Positions 41,560-57,617 of a stretch of DNA of 64,000 nt are shown here, one piece after another. A program made the translations under genes and the position numbers. The stretch covers positions 124,001 through 188,000 of the forward strand of contig NZ_BONK01000003.1 in the NCBI RefSeq assembly GCF_016862675.1, in the 5' to 3' direction. The stretch comes from Cellulomonas chitinilytica (GTDB lineage Bacteria > Actinomycetota > Actinomycetes > Actinomycetales > Cellulomonadaceae). Positions within the stretch are counted from its first letter, which is position 1, and every line of letters begins with the position of its first letter. A model generated the notes under the pieces. The model was not told the origin of the DNA. It made no database searches and was given only the letters and a program-made list of their open reading frames with translations.

Positions 41560-42177
41560 TCAACCCGGCGGCAGGTCGAGGCCGCGCGCGACGAGGTCGG
41601 CACGCAGGCGGTCCGCGGACGTGAACACCAGCGAGTCGAAGCCGACGCGGGCGGCCGCCTCGACGTTCGCCGGCGAGTCGTCCGCGAACACCGTCCGGTC
41701 CGGGGTGAGCCCGAACCGCACGGCCGTCAGCTCGAAGATCCGCGGGTCCGGCTTGGCGAGGCCGGCCTCACCGGACACGACGACGCCCTCCATCAGGCCG
41801 ACCGCGGGCGCGACGCGCCCGGCGTGGTGGAACGTCTCGGCCGACCAGTTCGTCAGCCCGACGACCCGCACGCCGGCGTCGAGCAGGTCCCGGACGAGCT
41901 GCTCGGTCCCCGGGACCGGACCGGGCAGCGTCTCAGCGAAGTGCTCGACGTACACGTCCAGCGCGTCGACGTGCTCGGGGAACCGTTCGGCCACCTCGGC
42001 CCGCGCGTCCGCCCAGCTCCGGCCCGCGTCCTGGCGGTGGTTGAACGCGGCGAAGTCGACGTCGGCGAAGAACGCGTCGACCGCCGACCGCTCCATCCGC
42101 CCGACGAACGGCAGGTACGGGTCCCAGGCGAGCACGACGTTGCCCAGGTCGAGGACCACGGCCTCAGGTGCGGTCAC
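41560..42177 (-). CDS. HAD-family hydrolase (YihX-like)
   Basis: A 205-residue haloacid-dehalogenase-type phosphatase. Motif I is VVLDLGNVVLAWD with the nucleophile Asp; the D+2 position is Gly as in YihX-type sugar phosphatases. Motif II is VVGLTNWSAE, the motif III lysine is in GLAKPDPRIFEL, and motif IV is VFADDSPANVEAA. It has a helical cap (residues 15-85). Substrate unknown. Its GTG overlaps the priA stop by four bases, an operon position between priA and fmt. Confidence 0.88.
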   Translation of the reverse strand: MTAPEAVVLDLGNVVLAWDPYLPFVGRMERSAVDAFFADVDFAAFNHRQDAGRSWADARAEVAERFPEHVDALDVYVEHFAETLPGPVPGTEQLVRDLLDAGVRVVGLTNWSAETFHHAGRVAPAVGLMEGVVVSGEAGLAKPDPRIFELTAVRFGLTPDRTVFADDSPANVEAAARVGFDSLVFTSADRLRADLVARGLDLPPG

Positions 42178-44270
42178 GACAGGTCCGTCGGGTCGAGCTG
42201 CACCCGTACCGTGCCGCCCTCGCGCCGGGCGCTGCGGACCGAGAGCGAGGCCGCCAACGACCGGGCGAGCGCCTGCCCCTGCGCGCGTGGCACGCGCAGG
42301 AGCGCGCGCACCTCCGGCTCGAGGGCGCCCACCGCCGAGCGCTCGGCAGCCCGCGCACCCGTGACCGGCACCGGCCCGAGCACCTCGACGTCGTCGACCC
42401 GCTCGACCACGGCGGCGACCGCGTCGCGAGGCCCGGTGACCGACGCGACCCGGACCGCAGGAGGCAGCCGCAGCTCGGCGCGCTCGTCGAGCTCGCGCGA
42501 CGCGAGACCGACCGGGTCCCAGCGCACGAGCGCCTGCGCCGCGCGCTCGGGCGCGTCGCCCACGAGCAGCACCTGCCCGCCGTCCGCGGACGACCGGACG
42601 AGCGCGGCCGCGGCGAGCCACCGCCGGACGGCGTCCTCGGCCGCACCGAGGCCCTGACCCGCGCTCGTCGCCGCGTCGAGGAGCACCGCGGCCGCGTACC
42701 CCGACGGGGCGACCGGCTCGGCACCGGGCGTCGCGACGACGAGCGCGGGGACGTCGCGCACCGACGCGAGCACTCCCCCGGCCGCCCGCGCCCCCGACAC
42801 CCGCACGGGAACCCCGGGGAACGCGCGCCCCAGCTCCTCCGCGGTCCGTTGGGACCCGACCTGCACCGAGCGCAACGTGCCCGCCCCGCACTCGTCGCAC
42901 CGCCAGCCCGTCGCGAGCCGCCCGCACCACCCGCAGGTGGGCGTGCCGTCCGCGGAGGCGATGCCGAGCGGGCCGTGGCAGGTGGCGCACCGGGCGGACG
43001 CCCGGCACCGTCCGCACGCGACGACCGGCAGGTACCCGGCGCGGGGCACCTGCACGAGCACCGGACCTGCGGCGAGCCGGTCGCGGATCGTGCGCCACGC
43101 CGGCGTGGGCAGGCGCGCCGCCGCGGCGGGGCCCTCGCGCGCGAGCTCGGTGGAGTTGAGGGCGAGCACCCGGGCGGTCCGCGACCGGGTCGCCGCGCGG
43201 TCGGCGACGACCTCACGCGCCCACCCGCTCGCGACGAGCGACTGCGCCGGCACGGTGCGGCCGTGCGCGCCCACGAGGAACGCGCAGCCCTCGAGCTCGG
43301 AACGCAGCGCCAGCACCTCACGGACGTGCGGGTACGGCGCGCGCGGCTCCGCGTGCAGGCCGTCCCCGTCGTCCCAGCAGACCACCAGCCCGAGGTCGCG
43401 CACCGGCGCGAACGCCGACGCACGCGTGCCGACCACGACCTGCGCCCCGCCGCGCAGCGCCGCGAGGAACGCCCGGTACCGCACGGCCGGCCCGTCGTCG
43501 GCCGTGAGCCGGACGGCGCCGTGCGGCCTGTCCGCGGCCCAGCGCGGCACACCGGCGGCGTCGAGGGCGTCCAGGACGCGCTCGACGTCACGCGCGTCCG
43601 GCACCACGACGAGCGCGCCCCGGCCTCCGAGCACGCACGCCGCGACGGCCTGGGCGATCGCGTCCGTCCACCGCTCACCAGGGGCCCCCGGCAGCGCCGT
43701 CCACACCGCCCGCGGCGCACCGCCGGACGTCACGTGCTGGAGGAAGGCGGGACCGCCGCGGAACGCCGTCCACGCCGACGCCGACGCGTGCGGGACGAGC
43801 GGCCCGGCCGCCTCACCGACCGGCTCCCCCTCGACCCGGGCGTGCCGGGGCGGGACCGCGAGCCGCAGCACGTCGACGAGCGTGCCCGCCCACCGGTCCG
43901 CGACCGCACGGGCCAGCCGCGCGACGGCCGGCGTGAGCACCGGAAGCGCAGACACGACCCGCCGCAGCGGCAGCAGCTCACCGTCGTGCTCGGCCGTCTC
44001 GACCCGTTCGAGCACGTACCCGTCGACGTCCTGCCGGCCGAACCGCACCTTGACCCGGCTCCCGGCGACCGCGCTCTGCGCCATGCTCGCCGGCACCGCG
44101 TACTCGAACGGCCGGTCCAGGTGCGCCGGCGGCAGGTCGATCGCGACCCGCGCGACGGGAAGGTGCTCGGCGAGCGGCTGACCACCCGTCGCCGCCCGCA
44201 CGCGCCGACGAACCCGAGGAGCGGGCAGCCCGTCGAGCACGAGCTGCTCGCCGCCGTCCGTCACCTCCAC
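42174..44270 (-). CDS. priA: PriA-like primosomal protein lacking helicase motifs
   Basis: A 698-residue replication-restart protein. The N-terminal 3'-DNA-binding domain is present (LPVARVAIDLPPAHLDRPFEY) and so is the zinc module of four CxxC-type pairs (CGRCRASARC, CHGP, CGWCGR, CDECGAG). The Walker A site is degenerate: the position reads ALPGAPGERWTD without Gly-Lys-Thr, and the DEEH box is replaced by CWDDGDGL. Actinobacterial PriA proteins are known to lack helicase motifs, so it probably loads partners without unwinding. The GTG start at 44270 is the likeliest. Confidence 0.88.
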   Translation of the reverse strand: MEVTDGGEQLVLDGLPAPRVRRRVRAATGGQPLAEHLPVARVAIDLPPAHLDRPFEYAVPASMAQSAVAGSRVKVRFGRQDVDGYVLERVETAEHDGELLPLRRVVSALPVLTPAVARLARAVADRWAGTLVDVLRLAVPPRHARVEGEPVGEAAGPLVPHASASAWTAFRGGPAFLQHVTSGGAPRAVWTALPGAPGERWTDAIAQAVAACVLGGRGALVVVPDARDVERVLDALDAAGVPRWAADRPHGAVRLTADDGPAVRYRAFLAALRGGAQVVVGTRASAFAPVRDLGLVVCWDDGDGLHAEPRAPYPHVREVLALRSELEGCAFLVGAHGRTVPAQSLVASGWAREVVADRAATRSRTARVLALNSTELAREGPAAAARLPTPAWRTIRDRLAAGPVLVQVPRAGYLPVVACGRCRASARCATCHGPLGIASADGTPTCGWCGRLATGWRCDECGAGTLRSVQVGSQRTAEELGRAFPGVPVRVSGARAAGGVLASVRDVPALVVATPGAEPVAPSGYAAAVLLDAATSAGQGLGAAEDAVRRWLAAAALVRSSADGGQVLLVGDAPERAAQALVRWDPVGLASRELDERAELRLPPAVRVASVTGPRDAVAAVVERVDDVEVLGPVPVTGARAAERSAVGALEPEVRALLRVPRAQGQALARSLAASLSVRSARREGGTVRVQLDPTDLS

Positions 44271-44322
44271 GCGCCCATCACACCACCCGGGACCCTCGCG
44301 GGACGACGGGCTGCCGGGGCGA

Positions 44323-45525
<1,203 letters not shown>

Positions 45526-45532
45526 GGCCGAC

Positions 45533-45538
45533 AGCGTA
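45533..45538 (-). promoter_or_regulatory. -10 element TACGCT, leaderless promoter of metK
   Basis: Minus-strand TACGCT stands seven bases before the metK ATG at 45525, in the short gap after coaBC. Confidence 0.5.
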
Positions 45539-45546
45539 ACGGCCGA

Positions 45547-46758
45547 TCAGGGCCGGATGACGCCATGTTCAGATGCTGCCAGGACCGCGTCCCACACGGC
45601 GTGCGCCACGTCGTCCTTCGACCCGGCGAACCGGGCGACGAGTTCGCCCGTGCCGTCGAGCACGACGACCTCGTTGGTCTCCGCCCCGAAGCCCTTCCCG
45701 TCGCCGACGGGGTTCACGACGAGCAGGTCCGCTCCCTTGCGTGCGGCCTTCGCCCGGCCGTGGTCGAGGACGGAGCCCTCGTCGTCGCCGGTCTCCGCGG
45801 CGAACCCGACCACGAGCTGCCCCGGCCGAGGCCGGTCGCGCGCGAGCTCGGCGAGGATGTCGGTCGTCTGCACGAGCTCGAGCGGCGGCGCCGAGCCGTC
45901 CGCGCGCTTCTTGATCTTCGAGGCGACGATCGTGGCCGGGCGGTAGTCGGCGACGGCGGCGGCCATCACGACGACGTCGGCGACCTTCGCGGCCGTCCGG
46001 ACGGCGTCCCGCAGCTCGGCGGCGGTCTCGACCTGCACCACGTCGACACCGGGCGGCGCGGGCACCGACATGTTGGCGGCGACGAGCGTGACCTGGGCGC
46101 CTCGGGCGAGCGCGGTCCGCGCGAGCGCCACACCCTGACGGCCCGACGAGCGGTTGCCGAGGAAGCGCACGGGGTCGAGGGGCTCGCGGGTGCCTCCCGC
46201 GGAGACGACGACGTGACGACCGGCGAGGTCGCGAGGACCGACCAGCGCGAGCGCCGCAGCCGCGATCGCCTCAGGCTCGGGCAGCCGGCCCGGGCCCGTG
46301 TCGGCGCCGGTCAGCCGCCCGGACGCCGGCTCGAGCACGTGCACGCCCCGCGCACGCAGGGTCGCGACGTTCGCGACGGTGGCCGGGTGCTGCCACATCT
46401 CGGTGTGCATCGCGGGCGCCATCAGCACCGGGCAGCGCGCGACGAGGAGCGTCGCCGTCAGCAGGTCGTCCGCGCGACCCGTCGCGGCACGCGCCAGCAG
46501 GTCGGCGGTCGCGGGTGCCACGATCACGAGCTCGGCCTGCTGACCGACGGCCACGTGCGCGACCTGGTCGACGTCCTCGAAGACGTCGGTCGTCACCGGC
46601 TGCCCGGACAGGGCCTCCCACGTCGCGCGGCCCACGAACTCGAGCGCCGCGGGCGTCGGCACGACACGCACGTCATGGCCGCCCTCCCGGAGCTGTCGCA
46701 GCAGGAGGACGGCCTTGTAGGCGGCGATGCCGCCCGCGACACCGAGGACGATCCGCAT
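45547..46758 (-). CDS. coaBC: Phosphopantothenoylcysteine decarboxylase / phosphopantothenate-cysteine ligase
   Basis: A 403-residue bifunctional coenzyme A enzyme. The CoaC flavoprotein domain (1-180) has LGVAGGIAAYKAVLL, the FMN-site VIVAPATADLLAR, and APAMHTEMW (usual Asn replaced by His). The CoaB domain (185-403) has VVSAGGTREPLDPVRFLGNR, SSGRQGVALA and VMAAAVADYRP. The ATG lies ten bases after the rpoZ stop, consistent with an rpoZ-coaBC unit. Confidence 0.95.
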   Translation of the reverse strand: MRIVLGVAGGIAAYKAVLLLRQLREGGHDVRVVPTPAALEFVGRATWEALSGQPVTTDVFEDVDQVAHVAVGQQAELVIVAPATADLLARAATGRADDLLTATLLVARCPVLMAPAMHTEMWQHPATVANVATLRARGVHVLEPASGRLTGADTGPGRLPEPEAIAAAALALVGPRDLAGRHVVVSAGGTREPLDPVRFLGNRSSGRQGVALARTALARGAQVTLVAANMSVPAPPGVDVVQVETAAELRDAVRTAAKVADVVVMAAAVADYRPATIVASKIKKRADGSAPPLELVQTTDILAELARDRPRPGQLVVGFAAETGDDEGSVLDHGRAKAARKGADLLVVNPVGDGKGFGAETNEVVVLDGTGELVARFAGSKDDVAHAVWDAVLAASEHGVIRP

Positions 46759-46768
46759 GGGCGGAGGA

Positions 46769-47032
46769 TCAGCCCTCCGTGGCCTCGGAGGTCAGCAGGC
46801 CCGCGTCGATCTCACGCATCGCGATCGAGAGCGGCTTCTCCTGCGGACGCGTCTCCACGAGGGGGCCGACGTACTCGAGCAGGCCCTCGTTGAGCTGCGA
46901 GTAGTACGCGTTGATCTGGCGGGCGCGCTTCGCCGAGTACAGCACGAGGGCGTACTTGGAGTCGGCGCGCTCGAGCAGCTGGTCGATCGGCGGGTCGGTG
47001 ATGCCCGTGGGGGCGGCAACGGTTCCGGACAC
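46769..47032 (-). CDS. rpoZ: RNA polymerase omega subunit
   Basis: An 87-residue subunit that helps assemble beta-prime into RNA polymerase. The core sequence [20 protein letters not shown] followed by [13 protein letters not shown] is diagnostic. GGAGA precedes the GTG start at 47032. It is placed between gmk and coaBC, the usual actinobacterial gmk-rpoZ-coaBC-metK-priA order. Confidence 0.96.
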   Translation of the reverse strand: MSGTVAAPTGITDPPIDQLLERADSKYALVLYSAKRARQINAYYSQLNEGLLEYVGPLVETRPQEKPLSIAMREIDAGLLTSEATEG

Positions 47033-47085
47033 GATGGTCTCCGTACGTCAGGGGGTGGGTCTCGGGCGAGAGGTCTGGGTCGATC

Positions 47086-47655
47086 CTACCTGGTCGGGAT
47101 TCCCATCACCTCGACCAGGGCGTCCGTCGCCCGGTGCACGTCGTCGTTGACGATCACGTGGTCGAACTCCGACTCGGCGGCGAGCTCGACGCGCGCCGTC
47201 TCCAACCGGCGCTCGCGCTCCTCCGCGTCCTCGGTGCCCCGCCCGACGAGCCGGCGCACGAGCTCGTCGAACGACGGCGGCGCGAGGAAGACGAAACGCG
47301 CGTCGGGCATCGACTCGCGCACCTGCCGGGCACCCTGCAGGTCGATCTCGAGCAGCGCGGGCTCACCGGCCGCCAGCCGCTCCTCGACCGGTCTGCGCGG
47401 CGTGCCGTACCGGTTGCGACCGTGCACCACGGCCCACTCGAGCAGGTCGCCGCGTGCGGCCATGCGCTCGAACTCGTCGACCGACAGGAAGTGGTAGTGC
47501 ACCCCGTCGATCTCCCCCGGCCGCGGTGAGCGCGTCGTCGCGGACACCGACAGCCAGACCTGTGGGTAGCGGGCGCGGATGTCGGCGGACACCGTGCCCT
47601 TGCCGACGGCGGTAGGTCCGGCGAGAACGGTAAGCCGGGCGGGCGTCGTCGTCAT
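47086..47655 (-). CDS. gmk: Guanylate kinase
   Basis: A 189-residue kinase phosphorylating GMP to GDP. P-loop [18 protein letters not shown]-binding [20 protein letters not shown], and [15 protein letters not shown] are clear. The Ala in the P-loop replaces the more usual Ser or Gly. It follows the mihF gene by 48 bases, the pairing seen across actinobacteria. Confidence 0.95.
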   Translation of the reverse strand: MTTTPARLTVLAGPTAVGKGTVSADIRARYPQVWLSVSATTRSPRPGEIDGVHYHFLSVDEFERMAARGDLLEWAVVHGRNRYGTPRRPVEERLAAGEPALLEIDLQGARQVRESMPDARFVFLAPPSFDELVRRLVGRGTEDAEERERRLETARVELAAESEFDHVIVNDDVHRATDALVEVMGIPTR

Positions 47656-47703
47656 GTGTGGTGCTGTACTCCTCGTGGCGCGCGGTCGTCGGCGACCGGC
47701 GCG

Positions 47704-48015
47704 TCACCCGAAGCGCTCGACCAGGGCCTGCACCTGGTGCGGGCCGAGCCCGCGCACCCGCCGGGTGTCGGAGATACCGATCTCCGACATGATCGCACGC
47801 GCCTTGACCTTCCCGACGCCCGGCAGCGACTCCAGGAGCGCGACGACCTTGAGCTTGCCGATCGTCTCGTCCTGGCGCCCTTGCTCGATGACCTCGGAGA
47901 GCGTGCCCTGCGAGTACTTGAGGCGGTTCTTCACCTCGGCTCGGGCCTGCCTCGCGGCGGCGGCCTTCTGGAGCGCTGCGGCTCGTTGTTCGGGAGTCAG
48001 CGGAGGGAGAGCCAC
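47704..48015 (-). CDS. mihF: Mycobacterial-type integration host factor (mIHF)
   Basis: A 103-residue nucleoid protein. It starts ALPPLTPEQRAAALQKA, continues with a basic helix (ARAEVKNRLKYSQGTLSEVI) and ends in a helix-two-turn-helix with the signature LLESLPGVGKVKARAIM. It bends DNA and is unrelated to E. coli IHF. The GTG at 48015 matches the usual N-terminus and has GAGAAGG seven bases upstream; the GTG at 48024 is less likely. Confidence 0.94.
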   Translation of the reverse strand: MALPPLTPEQRAAALQKAAAARQARAEVKNRLKYSQGTLSEVIEQGRQDETIGKLKVVALLESLPGVGKVKARAIMSEIGISDTRRVRGLGPHQVQALVERFG

Positions 48016-48204
48016 GCGCGTCACCTTCTCGTCAGTGGGCCGTCGATCCACGTGAGATGCGCGGGACCGTGACAACGAAACTAGCGAGCAGGACCCGCCT
48101 CGGCAACGCGGGCGCGCGGGACGGGGTCGTTGCGACCTGCACAGACGCCCGGACGGGCGACCTGCGCGCCGTGGTCCTGCGGCACCGGACGACGGGGAGG
48201 CCCT

Positions 48205-48224
48205 TGTACGCTGCGCGACGTACA
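48205..48224. repeat. Inverted repeat TGTACG-N8-CGTACA
   Basis: Perfect six-base arms separated by eight bases, about 190 bases upstream of mihF and overlapping the possible start of the small membrane ORF at 48211. It could be an operator or a short RNA hairpin. Confidence 0.4.
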
Positions 48225-48420
48225 GGCCGTCGGGATTGTCGGGAATGCCGTGGTCGTCGTCGGCACCCTCGTCTGCACCGCGTTCCTGATCCACCCGCGC
48301 CGGCGGGGCGACGTCCGCCGATGGCCGTGGATCAGCATCGGCATCATCGGCCTGACGGCCGTCGTGACCGCGCCGGCGCTCGTGTCGCCGGACCTGCTGG
48401 CGGTGCTGCGGCGGGACTGA
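48211..48420 (+). CDS. Possible small membrane protein (start uncertain)
   Basis: A possible 69-residue protein with two hydrophobic segments (VGIVGNAVVVVGTLVCTAFL and WISIGIIGLTAVVTAPALVS) separated by an Arg-rich loop, ending LLAVLRRD. Third positions become strongly GC from about 48211 onward and are not so before it. GGGGAGG at 48194-48200 precedes a CTG codon; there is no ATG, GTG or TTG at a suitable place, so the gene may be decayed or use CTG. It lies in the 710-base gap between mihF and pyrF. I do not recognise the family. Confidence 0.35.
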   Translation: MRDVQAVGIVGNAVVVVGTLVCTAFLIHPRRRGDVRRWPWISIGIIGLTAVVTAPALVSPDLLAVLRRD

Positions 48421-48725
48421 CGGGTTGCTCTCGGGCGAGGTGTGGCGGCTCGTCGACCGCCGTGTTCGGGGTCATGGGCGGGATCCTCGCCCACGTCGTT
48501 CGCCACCGCGCCCATCCGTCCGTGCGCGCACCGGTCGTGGTGGTCGCGTGCGTCGCGCTCGGCGGCGCGGTGGTGCTGACGGCGTCCCGCGACGGGCACG
48601 GGGTCGGCGTGCTGGTCGGTGCCCTGACGTCGCTGACGACGACCGGCCCGGCGCCGCGGCGGGCGTCGGGCCGGTCGTTCAGCCGCGCGTGGGCCGGTCA
48701 GGCCGCCACGAGGTGTGCCGGGGCG

Positions 48726-49576
48726 TCAGGACGGGCGCAGGGCCGCCGTGGCCTCCTCGGCGGCGCGGACCGCTGCGGCGCGCAGCGCCGCGACGTCCGG
48801 TCCGGCGGCGAGCACGCCACGCGACGACGAGGCGAGCACCTGGTGCCGTGCCGCGCCGAACACCGCCGCGAGCTCGCGAGCACCCGCCCCCTGGGCACCG
48901 ACGCCCGGTGCGAGCAGCGGCCCGTTGACCCGCGTCAGGTCCGTGCCGGTCCGATCGGCGGCGTCGCCGACCGTCGCCCCGACCACGAGGCCGACCGACC
49001 CGAGCGGGTCGGCACCGGCGTTGATCGCGGCGGCGCGGGCGGCGATCGCGGCGGCGACGCTCACCCCGTCCTCCGTGCGGGCGTGCTGCACCTCGTGCCC
49101 CTCCTTGTTGGAGGTCAGGCACAGCACGAACAGGCCGCGGCCGGTGGCGAGCGCCAGGTCGACCGCGGGGTCGAGCGACCCGAAGCCGAGGTACGGCGAG
49201 ACCGTCAGGGCGTCGCCGGCGAGCGGGGACCCGTCGCGCAGGTAGGCGTCGGCGTAGCCCTCCATCGTCGAGCCGATGTCGCCGCGCTTGGCGTCGACGA
49301 CGACGAGCGTGCCCGTCTCCCGGCCGGCGGCCACGACCTCCTCCAGGACGGCCACGCCCGCCGAGCCGTGCCGCTCGAACAGCGCGGACTGCGGCTTGAC
49401 GGCCGCGACCCGGCCGCCGACGGCGTCCAGCACCGTGAGCGCGAAGCGCCTCAGCCCGGCCGCGTCGTCGGTGAGGTCCCACGCGGCGAGCAGCGACGGG
49501 TGAGGGTCGATGCCGACGCAGAGCGGGCCGCGGGAGTCCATCGCGGCCGCGAGACGCGCGCCGAACGACGGGCGGC

Positions 49577-49580
<4 letters not shown>
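48726..49580 (-). CDS. pyrF: Orotidine-5'-phosphate decarboxylase, type 2
   Basis: A 284-residue TIM-barrel enzyme making UMP in the last step of pyrimidine synthesis. The start [30 protein letters not shown], and the catalytic [20 protein letters not shown] motif identify the longer type-2 subfamily common in actinobacteria. Its ATG overlaps the carB stop by four bases. It is the last gene of the pyr operon; no obvious hairpin follows. Confidence 0.96.
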
Positions 49581-52914
<3,334 letters not shown>

Positions 52915-52915
<1 letters not shown>

Positions 52916-54093
52916 CAGGCGGCACCCTTCTGGTCGTTCATGAGGTCGAGGAAGCGGTCGAAGAGGTAGGCGGCGTCGTGCGGGCCGGCCGCGGCCTCGG
53001 GGTGGTACTGGACGCTGAACGCCGGCAGGTCCAGGGCGCGCAGGCCCTCGACGACGTCGTCGTTGAGGTCGACGTGCGACACCACGACCCGGCCGTACCG
53101 GCCGCCGTCGTGCGGCGCGACGCTCTCGCCGTCCAGCGGAGCGTCCACCGCGAACCCGTGGTTGTGCGCCGTGATCTCGACCTTGCCCGTGGCGCGGTCG
53201 ATGACCGGCTGGTTGACCCCGCGGTGGCCGTAGCCCAGCTTGTACGTGCCGAACCCGAGGGCGCGGCCGAGGAGCTGGTTGCCGTAGCAGATGCCGAAGA
53301 ACGGGATCCGCCGGTCGAGGACCTCGCGCAGCAGGTCGATCTCGTGCGTCGCGGCCCCCGGGTCACCGGGGCCGTTCGAGAAGAACACGCCGTCCGCCTC
53401 GGTGGCCAGGACGTCGTCGATCGACGCCGTCGACGGCAGGACGTGCACGCGGATGCCGCGCTCGGCCATCCGCTGCGGCGTCATCGCCTTGATGCCGAGG
53501 TCGACGGCGGCGACGGTCGCGACCGGCGTGCCGAGCGGCTCGCCGTCCGGACCGAGCGCCTCGACGACGTAGGCGGTGTCCGTCGACACCTCGCCCGCGA
53601 GGTCGGCGCCCGCCATCGCCGGGGCGGCGAGCACCTCGGTGAGCAGCTCGTCGTCCGGACGGCGGTCGCCGCCACCGTCGACGAGCGCGTCGCCGGAGAA
53701 GATGCCGGCGCGCATCACGCCGAGCTCGCGCAGGTGACGGGTCAGCGCACGGGTGTCGATGCCGCTGATCCCCACGATGCCCTGCGCCGCGAGGTCGTCG
53801 TCGAGGGTGCGGCGCGAGCGCCAGTTCGACGCCCGGCGGGCGGGGTCGCGCACCACGTACGCGGCGACCCAGATGCGGGCCGACTCGGGGTCGTCGTCGT
53901 TCACGCCGGTGTTGCCGATGTGCGGCGCGGTCATCACGACGATCTGGCGGTGGTACGACGGGTCGGTCAGGGTCTCCTGGTACCCAGTCATGCCGGTGTT
54001 GAAGACGATCTCGCCGAGCGTCGAGCCGGTGGCGCCGTACGCCTGCCCGGTGAAGGTCCTGCCGTCCTCGAGGACGAGCACTGCGTCTGTCAT
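52915..54093 (-). CDS. carA: Carbamoyl-phosphate synthase small subunit
   Basis: A 392-residue glutaminase subunit. The N-terminal domain has [21 protein letters not shown] and [17 protein letters not shown]; the C-terminal class I glutaminase has the nucleophile in [15 protein letters not shown] (Tyr and Asn replace the usual Leu and His around it), and the catalytic His-Glu in [12 protein letters not shown]. Ammonia is passed to CarB. Its ATG overlaps the preceding stop by four bases. Confidence 0.96.
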
Positions 54094-54629
54094 GGCTTCT
54101 CCTCCTGCCCGGGCGTCCCGGGCGTCACGTCGATGAGTGCGGCGACCGCCTCGACCAGCCGGGGGCGGTCGGCGGCGTGCCGCGGGCGCAGGCCGGTGTC
54201 CAGCCCGCGCGGGTCGTCAGGGTCGGCCTGCCAGGTCAGCACCACGAGGCCCTCGCCGCCGACGACCTTCCCGGCCATGCCGGGCGCCGTCGTCGCACCG
54301 CGCAGCGCCGCGGCCGGGACGAACACGTCGGGAGCACCGGTGCGACCGATCCGCACGCCGGCGTCGAACACCTCCACGGTGGCGGGGCTGCGCACCCCGA
54401 GCCCGTGGGCCGGGACCCGGTCGAGCCAGTCCCCCGCCCGGGTGGTCGACACGTACACGGCGTCGAGCGGGCCGAGGCGAGCGGTGCCGAGCCCGGCGGG
54501 GGCCTCCGGGAGCGCCGGGACGACGCCCTCGGAGCGTCGTCGTCGACCGCGCCAGCCGATCCACATGCCGCCGAGCGCGAGGACGACGAGCAGCACCAGG
54601 ATCGCGACCGAGACCTCGGTCCTCGTCAT
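54090..54629 (-). CDS. Membrane-anchored PH-like protein of the pyrimidine operon
   Basis: A 179-residue protein with one N-terminal membrane helix ([20 protein letters not shown]), an Arg-rich cytosolic stop-transfer ([10 protein letters not shown]) and a beta-rich C-terminal domain ([47 protein letters not shown]). The domain resembles a PH-like fold. It is locked between pyrC and carA by four-base overlaps on both sides, so it is made in step with them. Its job is unknown; it may anchor or sense the pathway at the membrane. The ATG at 54629 is chosen for the overlap. Confidence 0.75.
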   Translation of the reverse strand: MTRTEVSVAILVLLVVLALGGMWIGWRGRRRRSEGVVPALPEAPAGLGTARLGPLDAVYVSTTRAGDWLDRVPAHGLGVRSPATVEVFDAGVRIGRTGAPDVFVPAAALRGATTAPGMAGKVVGGEGLVVLTWQADPDDPRGLDTGLRPRHAADRPRLVEAVAALIDVTPGTPGQEEKP

Positions 54630-55944
54630 CCGCGCACCACCACGCTCTCGTCGCACGGCGAGCCGTCGAGGACCGTCGCCCGTCCCCGCAGGAACGTGGC
54701 GATCACGCAGCCCGACAGGTCACGGCCGCGGAACGGCGAGTTCACGCTCTTCGTCGCCTGCTGCTCGGGCTCGACCGTGCGGCGCGCGGCCGGGTCGACG
54801 AGCACCAGGTTGGCCGGCTCGCCGACCGCGATGGGCCGGCCGTGGTCGTCGACCCGCCCGATGCGCGCCGGGGCGAAGGACATCACGCGCGCGACGTCCG
54901 CCCAGGTCATCCGGCCGGTGTCGACCATCGTCTCCTGCACCACCGAGAGCGCCGTCTCGAGACCGGTCATGCCGAAGGCGGCGGCCGCCCACTCGCAGTC
55001 CTTGTCCTCACGCGTGTGCGGCGCGTGGTCGGTCGCGACGATGTCGATCGTGCCGTCGGCCAGGCCTGCGCGCACCGCCTCGACGTCGCGCTGCGTGCGC
55101 AGCGGCGGGTTGACCTTGAACACCGGGTCGTAGCCGCGGGCCAGCTCGTCGGTCAGCACGAGGTGGTGCGGGGTGACCTCCGCCGTCACGTCGATGCCGC
55201 GGGACTTGGCCCAGCGGATGATCTCGACCGACCCCGCCGTCGACAGGTGGCACACGTGCAGGCGGGAACCGACGTGCTCGGCGAGCAGCACGTCGCGGGC
55301 GATGATCGCCTCCTCCGCGACGGCCGGCCACCCTGCCAGCCCGAGCTCGGCCGAGACGACGCCCTCGTGCATCTGCGCGCCGTCGGTGAGCCGCGGCTCC
55401 TGCGCGTGCTGAGCGACGACGCCGTCGAACGCCTTGACGTACTCGAGCGCGCGCCGCATCACGACCGGGTCGTGCACGCACTTCCCGTCGTCCGAGAACA
55501 CGCGGACCTGGGCCTGCGACTCGGCCATCGCACCGAGCTCCGCGAGCCGCTCGCCCTCCAGGCCGACGGTCACCGCACCGACCGGGTGCACGTCGACCCA
55601 GCCGGCCTCGCGGCCCAGGCGCCAGACCTGCTCGACGACGCCCGCGGTGTCCTGGGTCGGCGTCGTGTTCGCCATCGCGTGCACCGCGGTGAAGCCACCC
55701 AGGGCGGCCGCGCGGGTGCCCGACCGGATCGTCTCGGCGTCCTCCCGGCCCGGCTCACGCAGATGGGTGTGCAGGTCGACGAGACCCGGCAGGAGCACGA
55801 GGCCGTGGCAGTCGAGGATCGTCGCGTCGTCCCCCGCCTCCGACGCGGCGGCCTCGCCGATCACGGCGATCACGCCGTCCGCGAGCAGGACGTCCGTCGG
55901 CTCGCCGCCGAGCGGTGCCACGTCTCGCAGCAGGTACCTCGTGC

Positions 55945-55948
<4 letters not shown>
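54626..55948 (-). CDS. pyrC: Dihydroorotase
   Basis: A 440-residue zinc amidohydrolase cyclising carbamoyl aspartate to dihydroorotate. Class I motifs: [18 protein letters not shown] with the metal histidines, [27 protein letters not shown] and the catalytic Asp in [31 protein letters not shown] ends the fold. Its ATG overlaps pyrB's end by four bases (55945-55948). Gene order pyrR-B-C-orf-carA-carB-pyrF is typical; pyrD is not here. Confidence 0.96.
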
Positions 55949-57590
<1,642 letters not shown>

Positions 57591-57617
57591 TCTTAAAGGA
57601 ACGTCTGGTGTCCCGCC

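Noticed and set aside
48669..48699. Hairpin terminator after pyrF
   Set aside because: The GGGCCGGTC sequence there is a direct, not inverted, repeat, so it cannot form a terminator stem.
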